The translations under genes and the position numbers were made by a program. Under the pieces are notes generated by a model. It did no database searches, was not told where the DNA came from, and saw only the letters and a list, made by a program, of their open reading frames with translations. Below, piece by piece: positions 15,257 to 23,987 of a DNA stretch of 29,997 bases. Each line of letters starts with the position of its first letter. Position 1 is the first letter of the stretch. This DNA comes from Bacilli bacterium (GTDB taxonomy: Bacteria > Bacillota_I > Bacilli_A > RFN20 > CAG-288), in the NCBI GenBank assembly GCA_022774485.1, contig JALFLX010000060.1:1-29997 (forward strand). Reading direction: 5' to 3'.

Positions 15257-17121
15257 TGAATAAACCCTCCTTTGATTTTTCTTGTCAACGGGATCGAAAT
15301 TGTCGTGATGGTCTGATTCTTATCATAATAGAAAGTGATATTACCCTTCAAGGTCAAGTACAATCTTTCCTTCACGTTAGAAAGCTCTTTGTTTAGACTC
15401 ATACAATCATATCCGAAGCGGTGATCGATGACACTCAGATAGAGATGTCTTCTTCCGTGATAGGTGGAGATTTCTAAGTAGTTATTCTCTTCATCTCCTT
15501 TGTAATCCTTTTGCTGATAGGCGCATTGGAGAATCGGTTTTAAGACGAGAGGTGGGATGAGAAAATCCTCTTCTTCGATATTGAATAAGACCGGAAGTTC
15601 TTTTCCTTCTCTCAGATTTTCAAAGTCGCTGTAAAGGAGAGCGTCTTCGCTCTCTGATGAGAATGGGACAAGAGACTTTTCCATCGAGTTGATCGAATAA
15701 CGGAGATCTTTGGCCAAGAGGTCAAGTCCTTTATCACCAAGTTGGATGTTCTTGCGGTAGAAGTTCTCTAAGATGGCTAAGGTGTTGAAGATGGTGTTCG
15801 GATTGTACTGTTCTTTCAAAGCGAGGTTCTTCAAATTGCTCTGTTCTTTCAAGAGTTTATCTTTTCTTTCCTCTTCTTTTCTGAGACGGAAAATAGAGAA
15901 GAAAATGGTGAAGTAGATGAATAAATAGGCGATCAACAATAAGATTGAGAAGGAGTAAGAGACATTTGTCGTGAAGAAATTCCACTCGTTGAAATAGAAG
16001 ATTTGGAAGACAGAAAAGACTAAGAGGAAGAAGAGCATAAAGGTGATATTAATCATCGTGAATTTGTTGGTAGCGCGGATGTACATGATGATCATTCCGA
16101 GCGCAACATAGACCGATAAAAGCGGAAATACAACTCCCCACTTCATCGGCATAAACAAGATTGCTAAGATTGAAAAAATTGAAGAAAATCCAAGCATGAT
16201 AGAATATGGAATCAGCTGTTTGTTATGAGGTCTCTGTGACCATGCAAAGAGGAAAGCAAAGAGAATAAAGAGCTGTGCGAAAAGAAGCGAGAGGGTCTTA
16301 TTCAAAGGGAATGTCAAGAACGAAGGGTTGATCAACAGCATGATCTTTAAACCCTCTCCAGAGAACAGCCAATTGAAGAACAAGGAAAGTGAAGTGAATG
16401 TGATCAATGCGCTAGTCTTCGCTCCATAGGAGATAGAAGTAGTGATGCACTGAAGGATGATACAAGCTAAGAACAATCCCATCAAAGAGAAAAGGATAAG
16501 CTGTCCACCTCTAGTCTCATTGGTGTCAATCTGCCCTGAGATGAGTTTAGGTCCTTTAACAAGACCTCCTTGCCCCGAGTTTCCAACTTCGATGATCACT
16601 TCGATACGTTTCTCATGTGGGATATAGGAGTTGTTGTTAATGACTCTCATCGATGGTTTATCAAGATCTCTTGTCTTTCCGAGCGTTCCGCTCTGGGCGA
16701 CAAGAGTCCGATTGAAGAAGATTCTAAATGAAGAATAATAGTGGTCCGTCGTGATTGCAAAGCTGCTTCCTGGCCGATAATTCTCAAGGTAGAAACGATA
16801 CGATGCATAACCATCATTCGTTAATTTTTTCCCATCGACTGTGAGCTCGTTGAAGCGTCCAGGAAGGGTGATCATCGCATCTTTTTCTTTTTCTTCTTCA
16901 TCAGTGCATATCCAGGAGTTGTAATAAAACTCCATTTCCCCAGAGAAATAGATACCGTTCTTTTCTTTCCTCAAATCGATCTGATTTAAATTCAGGGTCG
17001 CATTTTCAACGAGATAAGGATTTGCGCCAGAGGTATGATTGATCAGAAGAATACAAGGTGGGAGGAAGACGGAAAGAAGAATCAAAAGGCTGAAGATTAT
17101 CCATACAATTCTTTTTTTCAT
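15253..17121 (-). CDS. LytS-type membrane sensor, predicted pseudokinase
   Basis: 622 residues: an N-terminal membrane anchor, and an extracellular beta-rich domain of about 200 residues that resembles 7TMR-DISMED2 carbohydrate-binding folds (GYASYRFYLENYRPGSSFAI). About seven helices (residues 215-405) and a cytosolic His_kinase/HATPase region follow. The catalytic motifs are lost. The phospho-acceptor motif is QYNPNTIFNTL, with Asn442 (AAC) where its paralogue has His. The N-box is KPILQCAYQ instead of EPIVENSI, and the G1 box is IDHRFGYD instead of SDNGIGFD. The fold-defining hydrophobics remain, and the frame is intact with host-like codons. It overlaps the genes on both sides by 4 nt. 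A scaffold or allosteric partner of the neighbouring active kinase is the best guess. Confidence 0.85.
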   Translation of the reverse strand: MKKRIVWIIFSLLILLSVFLPPCILLINHTSGANPYLVENATLNLNQIDLRKEKNGIYFSGEMEFYYNSWICTDEEEKEKDAMITLPGRFNELTVDGKKLTNDGYASYRFYLENYRPGSSFAITTDHYYSSFRIFFNRTLVAQSGTLGKTRDLDKPSMRVINNNSYIPHEKRIEVIIEVGNSGQGGLVKGPKLISGQIDTNETRGGQLILFSLMGLFLACIILQCITTSISYGAKTSALITFTSLSLFFNWLFSGEGLKIMLLINPSFLTFPLNKTLSLLFAQLFILFAFLFAWSQRPHNKQLIPYSIMLGFSSIFSILAILFMPMKWGVVFPLLSVYVALGMIIMYIRATNKFTMINITFMLFFLLVFSVFQIFYFNEWNFFTTNVSYSFSILLLIAYLFIYFTIFFSIFRLRKEEERKDKLLKEQSNLKNLALKEQYNPNTIFNTLAILENFYRKNIQLGDKGLDLLAKDLRYSINSMEKSLVPFSSESEDALLYSDFENLREGKELPVLFNIEEEDFLIPPLVLKPILQCAYQQKDYKGDEENNYLEISTYHGRRHLYLSVIDHRFGYDCMSLNKELSNVKERLYLTLKGNITFYYDKNQTITTISIPLTRKIKGGFIQ

Positions 17122-19019
17122 TCTTCCACCTCCTGATATGGGAATCGGATGGTGGTGACGCAGCCTTTTCCAGGCTGGCTCTCCACTTGAATGGTAGCGT
17201 TAAGATGGAGCTGTAATCTCTCTTTGAGATTTCTTTGTCCGAGCGACTCCACTCTCACAAACTTAGGATCAAAGCCGATGCCGTTGTCGCTGATGGTGAT
17301 GACAACATTCTCGTCATCATAATACGATGCGATCTCGATAAATCCATCTTCCTTTTCGTTGACTCGAGAGTAATTGATCGAGTTTTCAACAATCGGTTCT
17401 AAGCTGAGAGGCGGGACATAGAAATCGACAAAATCGATATCTAAAATGAGATTGAACTTCTTTTCTCTCCTGAGATTCTCAAGTTCGACATAACGTTCGA
17501 TTGTCTCAATCTCATCTTCAAAAGGAACCAAGTCTTTCTTCATCGAATCAAACGAATTTCTGATATTCTCTGAGAAGAGAGAAAGAATCTTCTGTCCTTT
17601 GTTCTCATCGCTGTGATAGGCTGACTTGATTGCGGATAAGGTGTTGAAAAGATAATGAGGTTGAATTTCACCTTTGAGCGTATCTTCTTTGATTTTCACC
17701 TTCTCGCGGTACATCATCTCATTCTCTTTCTTTGTCTTTTGAAGCTGGAAGTACTGGCTGATAAAGAAGGTCAACAAAAGCAAACTGATGATGATCTCTT
17801 GGAAAGCCAAACAAGAGTCAAAGACAATAGAGCCTGAAAGAATACTGACCTCAAACTCAGAAATCCCAGAGCCGATCATAATCGCGTAAATAATGATGAA
17901 CAGGACATTTGATCCGGAGTATTTTGTCCTGTTGAATATCAGGTGGAATAAGAGGAACACCGCCGGAATAATCAAAACCAATTTTGATAAAACTGCTAAG
18001 CTCGTAAAATCAAGAACAACGGATAAAAACATTGAAATCATAAAAGATAGCGAATATATCTTCGCCTTATTCTTCGTCAAGAAATAAACATCGGAATATT
18101 TCAGTAAAGCTAAGAATAAGACCAAGAAAGTCACGATGAGAAGGTGGTGGATTGCTTCAAAGAAGAAGAAATCTGGATAAATGTCAAAACGCATTAAAAG
18201 CAAAGCGCCATCGGAGGAGGTGAAAAGATAAAGCAATAAGGTGATAGACAGCGAGAGAATCACGGCGAAGTACCGACGGTTGACATTGGCAAAGACGAAG
18301 AATAATGAAGTTAATATCGCACCTAACAAAATGCCTACTGAAAAGAAAATAACCGCTTCTCGAATCGAGCTCGATCTTCCAGAAGAAGCGCCGATTTCAA
18401 ACTGTACTGCATTTTGAAGACCGCCGTGGGCGTTATTTCCGACTTCCACTGTGACTGTGACAAAACCAGATTTTGGAACAGAATATGGCTTAAAGGAAGT
18501 GTTCTCACCACTGTTGATATCATATTCGCTCATGGTTGATAACACGCCCCATGAATAACAAAGTTCTGTGTCAAAATACACTCTGACACTCGCTCCGTAA
18601 TCTTTTTTGCGAACGCGAATAGAAGTTCCTGGGGCTAAAGATTTGAAATGAAACTGATAAGATCCATATCCCTCTCCAGAGAGAATGTTTCCATCTTCTA
18701 GCTTCAGACCAGTCCACGGCCTTCCGAAGTAAAAAGGAATCGGTGTTTTCTTTTCGTCAGGTTGTGACATCACCCATGTTCCATAGTAGAAATCGACTTC
18801 CCCTGTTGGTGATATGGTGTTATTTCCGATTTCTCCCACACCGAAGTCAATCGTGCTATCAATCAGTTTTTTAGTTCCGGAATAGGGGCTGTCAGAAAAA
18901 GAGAAGAGACCGAAAAACAAAGCCTCGAACATCAAGGAGAACAAGGCGACAAAGATCACAAGAACTCGTTTGAAAATCTGATGTTTGTCTTTCATTGTTT
19001 TGATTTTATCAAAAGTCAA
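17118..19019 (-). CDS. LytS-type membrane sensor histidine kinase
   Basis: 633 residues with the same layout as the next gene: an anchor helix (about 20-40), an extracellular domain (GYGSYQFHFKSLAPGTSIRV), about seven helices (215-415), and a cytosolic kinase. The kinase motifs are complete: GEIQPHYLFNTL with His about 455, N-box LEPIVENSI, G1 SDNGIGFDP, G2 PGKGCVTTI. It should autophosphorylate and pass the phosphate to Asp53 of the SARP-type regulator two genes on. The longest frame starts at TTG 19019; an ATG at 18995 (MKDKHQIF) is equally possible. Neither has a clear ribosome binding site, and TAAAAT lies 7 nt before that ATG, so a near-leaderless start is conceivable. The ligand is unknown; sugar or cell-wall fragments fit the domain type. 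It is divergent from eno. Confidence 0.9.
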   Translation of the reverse strand: MTFDKIKTMKDKHQIFKRVLVIFVALFSLMFEALFFGLFSFSDSPYSGTKKLIDSTIDFGVGEIGNNTISPTGEVDFYYGTWVMSQPDEKKTPIPFYFGRPWTGLKLEDGNILSGEGYGSYQFHFKSLAPGTSIRVRKKDYGASVRVYFDTELCYSWGVLSTMSEYDINSGENTSFKPYSVPKSGFVTVTVEVGNNAHGGLQNAVQFEIGASSGRSSSIREAVIFFSVGILLGAILTSLFFVFANVNRRYFAVILSLSITLLLYLFTSSDGALLLMRFDIYPDFFFFEAIHHLLIVTFLVLFLALLKYSDVYFLTKNKAKIYSLSFMISMFLSVVLDFTSLAVLSKLVLIIPAVFLLFHLIFNRTKYSGSNVLFIIIYAIMIGSGISEFEVSILSGSIVFDSCLAFQEIIISLLLLTFFISQYFQLQKTKKENEMMYREKVKIKEDTLKGEIQPHYLFNTLSAIKSAYHSDENKGQKILSLFSENIRNSFDSMKKDLVPFEDEIETIERYVELENLRREKKFNLILDIDFVDFYVPPLSLEPIVENSINYSRVNEKEDGFIEIASYYDDENVVITISDNGIGFDPKFVRVESLGQRNLKERLQLHLNATIQVESQPGKGCVTTIRFPYQEVEE

Positions 19020-19140
19020 AGAAAATTGTGTTTTTTTCCATCTTTACAAAATTACTTTTGAAATTTCAAAAAGGGCAAAACAATCATTCTCCCTTTATAA
19101 ATGAGCGACACGCAATCTGTTAGGACAAATTAAAAACACA

Positions 19141-19163
19141 CTTTTTGCGCACTGCGCAAAAAG
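19141..19163. promoter_or_regulatory. 23-bp perfect palindrome upstream of eno
   Basis: Arms CTTTTTGCGCA and TGCGCAAAAAG meet around a central C (19152), about 45 bp upstream of the eno -35. The GCGC core recurs upstream of gap. The 19020-19267 spacer also holds GCGCA at about 19195 and a TATGCG half-site inside the promoter spacer. Candidate operator for enolase, for the divergent kinase operon, or for both. Confidence 0.65.
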
Positions 19164-19207
19164 AGAAAAATCACTCTCATTTTGCATTATTCACGCGCAT
19201 ATTATTA

Positions 19208-19236
19208 TTAACAAAATATGCGTTTTTTGATAAAAT
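19208..19236 (+). promoter_or_regulatory. eno: Promoter of eno
   Basis: -35 TTAACA (19208-19213), 17-bp spacer, -10 TAAAAT (19231-19236), about 30 bp before the start codon. Confidence 0.75.
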
Positions 19237-19267
19237 ACTTCCGGTCAGAATAAAGGAGATTTATATA

Positions 19268-20563
19268 ATGGCTAAGATTGTTAATGTACATGGTCGTGAA
19301 GTCCTTGATTCTCGTGGTAATCCGACTGTTGAAGTCGAAGTTTTACTCGAGGATGGAACCAAGGGAAGAGCTATCGTTCCTAGCGGTGCTTCCACTGGTG
19401 AGAGCGAAGCGTTAGAGCTCAGAGATGGCGATAAAGCCAGATATTGCGGCAAAGGAACCTTAAAGGCGGTCGAGAATGTCAACACCAAGTTGGCTGAGGT
19501 CGTCATCGGTTTAGATGCCTATGATCAGGTCGCTGTCGACAGAGCGATGTTAGAGGCGGATGGTACTCCGTTCAAGAAGAACCTCGGTGCCAATGCGATC
19601 CTCGGTGTCTCTCTCGCTGTTGCTCACGCAGCTGCGGATTCTCTCGGCATGCCCTTATATCGTTATATCGGCGGAGCCAATGCAAAAGTCATCCCGACTC
19701 CTTGCATGAACGTCATCAACGGCGGTGCCCACGCTCAGTCCACTGTCGACTTCCAGGAATTCTTCATCATCCCTGCTGGCTTTGAAACCTATCATGAGGC
19801 TCTCAGAGCTGGTGTTGAGTGCTTCCACGCGCTCCAGAAAGTTGTCAAGGCTCACGGATATGAGACCGGTGTCGGCGATGAGGGCGGTTTTGCTCCCTCT
19901 TGCGCTCACGGAAACAAAGAGCCTCTCAGCTTAATCGCGGAAGCTGTCGCTAACGCTGGCTACAAGCTCGGTGAGCAGATTTTCTTAGGTATGGATGTCG
20001 CTTCCTCTGAATTCTATGAGGGCAACGGTGTCTACAACCTCAAGAAGTCCGGCGAAGGTGTCAAGACCACCGAAGAAATGATTAGATACATGGAAGAGCT
20101 CGTCGCTGAATATCCAATCATCACCATCGAAGATGGCCTTGCCGAATCCGATTGGGAAGGTTGGGCTGAACTCACCAAGAGACTCGGCGACAAGATCCAG
20201 CTTGTCGGTGATGACCTCTTTGTCACCAACCCGGCGTTCGTTGAGAAGGGTATCACCTCTCATGTCGCTAACTCTGTCCTCATCAAGGTTAACCAGATCG
20301 GCACCTTAACTGAGACTCTTGATGCGATCCGTCTCGCTCAGACAAACGGATACACCTGCATGGTCTCTCACAGATCCGGTGAGACTGAGGATACCACCAT
20401 CGCTGATTTAGCTGTCGCTGTCAACGCTGGTCAGATCAAGACCGGTTCCGCTTCTAGAACCGATCGTATGGCCAAATATAACCAGCTTCTCCGCATCGAG
20501 GAAGAGCTCGGTGATAGCGCCGAATACTTAGGTCTTAAAGCTTTCGCAAACCGCAAGTTCTAA
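19268..20563 (+). CDS. eno: Enolase
   Basis: Converts 2-phosphoglycerate to phosphoenolpyruvate. 431 residues, the usual length. It begins MAKIVNVHGREVLDSRGNPT. The GASTGE loop is near residue 40, catalytic Glu in DEGGFAP, metal ligands in GMDVASSEFY, TIEDGLAE and GDDLFVTN, the catalytic Lys in LIKVNQIGT, and the SHRSGETEDT substrate loop. The start at 19268 follows AAAGGAG by 9 nt; a longer open frame upstream (from 19145) runs through the promoter and is not credible. It stands alone on the plus strand with its own promoter and terminator, separate from gap-pgk-tpiA. No phosphoglycerate mutase gene is in the window. Confidence 0.99.
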   Translation: MAKIVNVHGREVLDSRGNPTVEVEVLLEDGTKGRAIVPSGASTGESEALELRDGDKARYCGKGTLKAVENVNTKLAEVVIGLDAYDQVAVDRAMLEADGTPFKKNLGANAILGVSLAVAHAAADSLGMPLYRYIGGANAKVIPTPCMNVINGGAHAQSTVDFQEFFIIPAGFETYHEALRAGVECFHALQKVVKAHGYETGVGDEGGFAPSCAHGNKEPLSLIAEAVANAGYKLGEQIFLGMDVASSEFYEGNGVYNLKKSGEGVKTTEEMIRYMEELVAEYPIITIEDGLAESDWEGWAELTKRLGDKIQLVGDDLFVTNPAFVEKGITSHVANSVLIKVNQIGTLTETLDAIRLAQTNGYTCMVSHRSGETEDTTIADLAVAVNAGQIKTGSASRTDRMAKYNQLLRIEEELGDSAEYLGLKAFANRKF

Positions 20564-20578
20564 GCGAAGTTAACACAG

Positions 20579-20606
20579 AGCTCTCAGGGAAACCTGAGAG
20601 CTTTTT
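20579..20606 (+). terminator. Intrinsic terminator of eno
   Basis: Stem AGCTCTCAGG/CCTGAGAGCT with a GAAA loop, followed by four further Ts. Confidence 0.95.
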
Positions 20607-20662
20607 CGTTGCGAAAAATCGGTTGTTCTTCTAAGATAAGTCAGGTAAAAAAGAGGTAGCTT

Positions 20663-23206
20663 ATGAACAAACAAGAATTTCATGTCGGTAAGATGAGCTG
20701 TGCTTCTTGTGTCAACCATGTTGAGGAAGCAGTGAAAAAGCTTCCTGGCGTTGAGGAAGTGACTGTCAATCTTCTGTTAGAGAAGATGATTGTCTCATAT
20801 CAAAAACCTTGTGATGAAAACAAAATCATTCAAGCGGTATATGACAGCGGATATGAAGCCTCTTTATCAGATGAAACGAAAGAAAAGAAACCAGTTGAGA
20901 AAAAGAAAGACTCTACATTGATCCGCTTGATTCTTTCTTTCCTCTTATTGATTCCGCTCTTCTATCTCTCGATGGGATATATGATGCAGGATTCTTGGCA
21001 TTGGCCGATTGGAGTGTTTCTAGAGAACCCGTTCTATATCGCCTTCACTTCGATGTTCTTATCTCTCTTGATCATGCTTCTTCAATATCCGTTCTATGTC
21101 TCTGGAATCAAAGCGCTGTTCCATGGCACTTGTAACATGGACACGCTGGTGAGTTTAGGAAGTCTTGTCTCTTTCCTCTATTCCTTTATTTTATTATTCG
21201 TGATGGCCAATCAAGCCTATCAGGAAGAATTCCATCACGTGATGATGACTTCGATGAATCTTTCTTTTGAGACTGCCGGTATGGTCCCTACTCTGATCGC
21301 AATCGGAAAATACCTTGAGAAATACAGCAAAGGAAAAACCACAAATGCGATTCAAGCTCTTCTCAATCTCGCTCCGAAAGAAGCGACTGTCTTAGAGGAT
21401 GGAAAAGAAGTTAGAAAACTCGCTTCTGAGATAAGAGAGAATGACCTACTCCTTGTAAGACCGGGGGAAAGTTTCTCCGCAGATGGTATCATCGAAGAAG
21501 GAAATTCCTCTGTCGATGAATCGATGCTCACTGGAGAATCTCTCCCTGTCGATAAGAAAACTGGAGATAGAGTCAGCATGGCGACTATCAATCAACACGG
21601 CGCCTTAAAAGTCAGAGTCACAGCGGTCAACGAGAAGACGACCTTGCATCAGATTATCAAAATGGTAGAAGAAGCAAGCTCTGGAAAGCTCAAAATTTCC
21701 GCCCTTGTCGATAAAGTCGCTGCAATCTTTGTTCCTGCAGTAATCGGAGTTTCAATCCTCGTATTTATTCTCTGGATGCTCTTTGGAAAAGGGTATGTAG
21801 AAGCGAATCAGCATGTCACAGTACTAAGCTATGCCATTGAAAGAGCAGTTTCTGTCCTTGTCATCTCTTGTCCTTGCGCATTAGGATTAGCAACCCCTGT
21901 CTCAATCATGGTCGCTTCTGGTGTCGGTGCGAAAAACGGCTTCTTGTACAAGAACGCCAGGGCGCTTGAGGTTTTAGGAACTTGCCGCTATGTCTTGTTA
22001 GATAAAACAGGAACGATTACCAAAGGAGAGATGGAAGTAGAGGATATCATCCCATTGATCGATGAGAAGGAATTCCTCCGTTACGCATATTCGTTAGAGA
22101 AGTTATCTGAACACCCGCTTGCCAAAGCTGTCGTGAAGAAAGCAGAAGAGCTTTCTATCTCCTTGCTGCCCTTAGATTCCTTCACTGCTATTCCTGGAGT
22201 TGGAGTCAAAGCATATTATCAAAATCATGAGATTCTTGCACTCTCAAAGAAAGAAGCGGAAGCAAACCACATGATCGATGAGAAAACAAAGGAAGAAAGT
22301 GACCTTCACGCGAAAGAAGGAAAGACAGTCTTGTTCTTCTTCCTCGATCAGAAATTAATCGGAACTCTCACCATCTCAGACACTGTCAAAGAAGACAGCA
22401 TCGAAGCGATCGATAAGATGAAAAAAGAAGGGTTGAGAGTCATCATGCTCACTGGAGACCATAATGAGACTGCAAAGGCGATTGCGAAGAAAGTACATAT
22501 CGATGAGGTGAAAGCAGAGCTTTTACCTCAAGACAAGAAGAAGATTGTCGATGAGATGAAGGAAAAGGGAAGAGTGATGTTTATCGGTGACGGCATCAAT
22601 GATGCGCCAAGTCTCACCGCTAGCGATTGCTCCCTTGCAATCCGTTCCGGATCTGACATTGCGCTCGATGCTGGAGATGTCATCCTGATGAAGTCATCTC
22701 TGATGGATGCTTATAAAGCGTATCTTCTCTCTCGTCACACAATTCTAAATATCAAAGAGAATCTAGGGTTCGCGTTCTTCTATAACCTAATCATGATTCC
22801 AATCGCAGCGGGCGCTTTCTCAACACTAGGTTTAGGAAAACTGAAACCATGGACGGGAGCACTTGCGATGGCGTTAAGTTCAATTACCGTTGTCACCAAC
22901 GCGCTTAGAATCAACCTCTATCGATTCCACGGTCATAAGCGAAGACAAATAGAAGAGAAAGAGGTGGAAAAACAGGTGTTAACAATCTCTGATATGATGT
23001 GTGAAAACTGTGAGTCTCACGTGAAAAAAGAACTGGAAAAGCTTCCTGGAATCAAAGTGATTTCCATTTCTTATCAGAGTGGAATTTGCACGATTATCAA
23101 TCCGAAAAAGGTATCAGATGATAAAATTAAGAAAGCAGTTGATAAGGCTGGATATAAGCTCTTAGACAAGACAGAAAGGAAACAGAAAAGTGACATTGTC
23201 AAATAA
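20663..23206 (+). CDS. copA: Copper-exporting P1B-type ATPase with N- and C-terminal HMA domains
   Basis: 847-residue membrane pump that exports Cu(I) from the cytosol. An N-terminal heavy-metal-associated domain has Cys13 and Cys16 (MSCASC). Two helix pairs follow, then the actuator TGES, and the intramembrane CPC motif at 403-405 (SCPCALGLATP). The phosphorylation site is Asp447 (DKTGTITKG); then come HPLAKAV and GDGINDAPSL. The Cu(I) signatures YN in helix 7 and MALSS in helix 8 are present. Unusually, a second HMA domain follows the last helix (about 770-845; Cys780 and Cys783, MMCENC). Start ATG follows AGAGGTAGC. It overlaps the copper chaperone gene by 17 nt. No CopY- or CsoR-like regulator is adjacent and no CopY box (TACANNTGTA) was seen. 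Silver is a possible co-substrate. Confidence 0.95.
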   Translation: MNKQEFHVGKMSCASCVNHVEEAVKKLPGVEEVTVNLLLEKMIVSYQKPCDENKIIQAVYDSGYEASLSDETKEKKPVEKKKDSTLIRLILSFLLLIPLFYLSMGYMMQDSWHWPIGVFLENPFYIAFTSMFLSLLIMLLQYPFYVSGIKALFHGTCNMDTLVSLGSLVSFLYSFILLFVMANQAYQEEFHHVMMTSMNLSFETAGMVPTLIAIGKYLEKYSKGKTTNAIQALLNLAPKEATVLEDGKEVRKLASEIRENDLLLVRPGESFSADGIIEEGNSSVDESMLTGESLPVDKKTGDRVSMATINQHGALKVRVTAVNEKTTLHQIIKMVEEASSGKLKISALVDKVAAIFVPAVIGVSILVFILWMLFGKGYVEANQHVTVLSYAIERAVSVLVISCPCALGLATPVSIMVASGVGAKNGFLYKNARALEVLGTCRYVLLDKTGTITKGEMEVEDIIPLIDEKEFLRYAYSLEKLSEHPLAKAVVKKAEELSISLLPLDSFTAIPGVGVKAYYQNHEILALSKKEAEANHMIDEKTKEESDLHAKEGKTVLFFFLDQKLIGTLTISDTVKEDSIEAIDKMKKEGLRVIMLTGDHNETAKAIAKKVHIDEVKAELLPQDKKKIVDEMKEKGRVMFIGDGINDAPSLTASDCSLAIRSGSDIALDAGDVILMKSSLMDAYKAYLLSRHTILNIKENLGFAFFYNLIMIPIAAGAFSTLGLGKLKPWTGALAMALSSITVVTNALRINLYRFHGHKRRQIEEKEVEKQVLTISDMMCENCESHVKKELEKLPGIKVISISYQSGICTIINPKKVSDDKIKKAVDKAGYKLLDKTERKQKSDIVK

Positions 23207-23417
23207 GAAAATCACCATCGGTGTCGAAGGGATGAAATGCGAGCACTGCGAAGCTCATGTTGAAGAAGCTTTACAAAAGTTGCCAGAAGTAAAAAGCGCT
23301 AAAGCAAATCGCAAGAAGAACATAGTTATTATCACATTAAACAGTGAGGTAGATGAAGAAAACTTGCAAAAAACAATCGAAAATTGCAACAAAAAATATC
23401 TTGGTATACAAAATTAA
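23190..23417 (+). CDS. copZ: Copper chaperone, HMA domain
   Basis: A 75-residue single HMA domain (ferredoxin-like fold) that carries Cu(I) to CopA. The metal site is GMKCEHCEAHV near residue 17. It starts at GTG 23190 inside the end of copA, with AAAGGAAAC about 7-9 nt upstream; a TTG two codons later is the alternative. The overlap implies coupled translation. Its domain resembles the C-terminal HMA of CopA (CENCESHVKKELEKLPG versus CEHCEAHVEEALQKLPE), which suggests a local duplication with later fusion of one copy to the pump. Confidence 0.9.
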   Translation: MTLSNKKITIGVEGMKCEHCEAHVEEALQKLPEVKSAKANRKKNIVIITLNSEVDEENLQKTIENCNKKYLGIQN

Positions 23418-23475
23418 TTTGTTTCAAATTTTCTTAAAAAATTTATTTTTTATCAACTAAATACAATAATTATTC

Positions 23476-23501
23476 AAAAAAGAGGGGCCTCCCTCTTTTT
23501 T
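23476..23501. terminator. Intrinsic terminator after copA-copZ
   Basis: AAAAAAGAGGG/CCCTCTTTTTT with a GCCT loop. It is symmetrical, so it could work in both directions. Confidence 0.92.
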
Positions 23502-23546
23502 GATTTTCAGATATGATAAAAAGTGTGAAGAAATAAAGGGTTATTC

Positions 23547-23574
23547 TTTACCATATGTAATTTTGTGGTAAAAT
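23547..23574 (+). promoter_or_regulatory. Promoter of the XRE gene with an overlapping inverted repeat
   Basis: -35 TTTACC (23547-23552), 16-bp spacer, -10 TAAAAT (23569-23574). TTTACCA (23547-23553) and TGGTAAA (23566-23572) form an inverted repeat with a 12-bp spacer over both hexamers, a layout typical of a repressor site. The leader to 23654 also has a weak AGAGAAA/TTTCTCT hairpin. Confidence 0.6.
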
Positions 23575-23654
23575 AAAAATAGCTGAAAATCACGTTTCTA
23601 GAGAAAATAATTTTTCTCTCTCAGCGGAAATCAAAGAAAGGCAAAGAGGAACTG

Positions 23655-23897
23655 ATGGAAAGAGCACACAAATTCTCTTCTAGAGAGCATGAGCTGAAAA
23701 TGCTTCGTACGGAACTATCGCTCACGCAGCAACAGGCAGCCGAACAGATCGGCATCACTGTTGCAAACTACAACATGATCGAGAAAAAAAGAAAGATTGG
23801 TAGTTTCAAGACTTGGAAAAAGATTCAAGAAGTCTTCCAAATCGATGATGACTTACTTTGGAAGATGATTAAAGATGGACTTGAAGGCGAGGAATAA
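23655..23897 (+). CDS. Small XRE-family helix-turn-helix regulator
   Basis: 80 residues, almost only a helix-turn-helix of the Cro/C1 type. LRTELSLTQQQAAEQIGITVANYNMIEK spans the two helices (about residues 18-45), followed by a short FQIDDDLLWKMIKD helix. AGAGGAA precedes the ATG. It is monocistronic between the copper operon and the NUDIX gene. The inverted repeat over its promoter suggests it represses itself. There is no partner toxin gene next to it and no phage genes nearby. Targets are unknown. Confidence 0.85.
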   Translation: MERAHKFSSREHELKMLRTELSLTQQQAAEQIGITVANYNMIEKKRKIGSFKTWKKIQEVFQIDDDLLWKMIKDGLEGEE

Positions 23898-23910
23898 TCC
23901 CCGCCTTTTC
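23887..23910 (+). terminator. Intrinsic terminator of the XRE gene
   Basis: GGCG-A-GG pairs with CC-C-CGCC around the stop codon, followed by TTTTC. Confidence 0.75.
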
Positions 23911-23942
23911 TATTTGTTTTTCAAATTGAATTTTTCTTTGTG

Positions 23943-23980
23943 AAAAAAAGGATCGTCTCCTTTATCTAGAAACGATCCTT
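23943..23980 (-). terminator. Intrinsic terminator of the NUDIX gene
   Basis: Stem AAGGATCG/CGATCCTT, then a run of seven Ts on the minus strand. Confidence 0.88.
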
Positions 23981-23987
23981 AATATCT

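Noticed and set aside
19145..19267. N-terminal extension of enolase
   Set aside because: It would read through the palindrome and promoter. MAKIVNVHG at 19268 with its AAAGGAG is the normal enolase start.
23655..23897. XRE protein as antitoxin of a toxin-antitoxin pair or as a phage repressor
   Set aside because: It is flanked by terminators and by the copper and NUDIX genes. No toxin-like or phage gene is adjacent.
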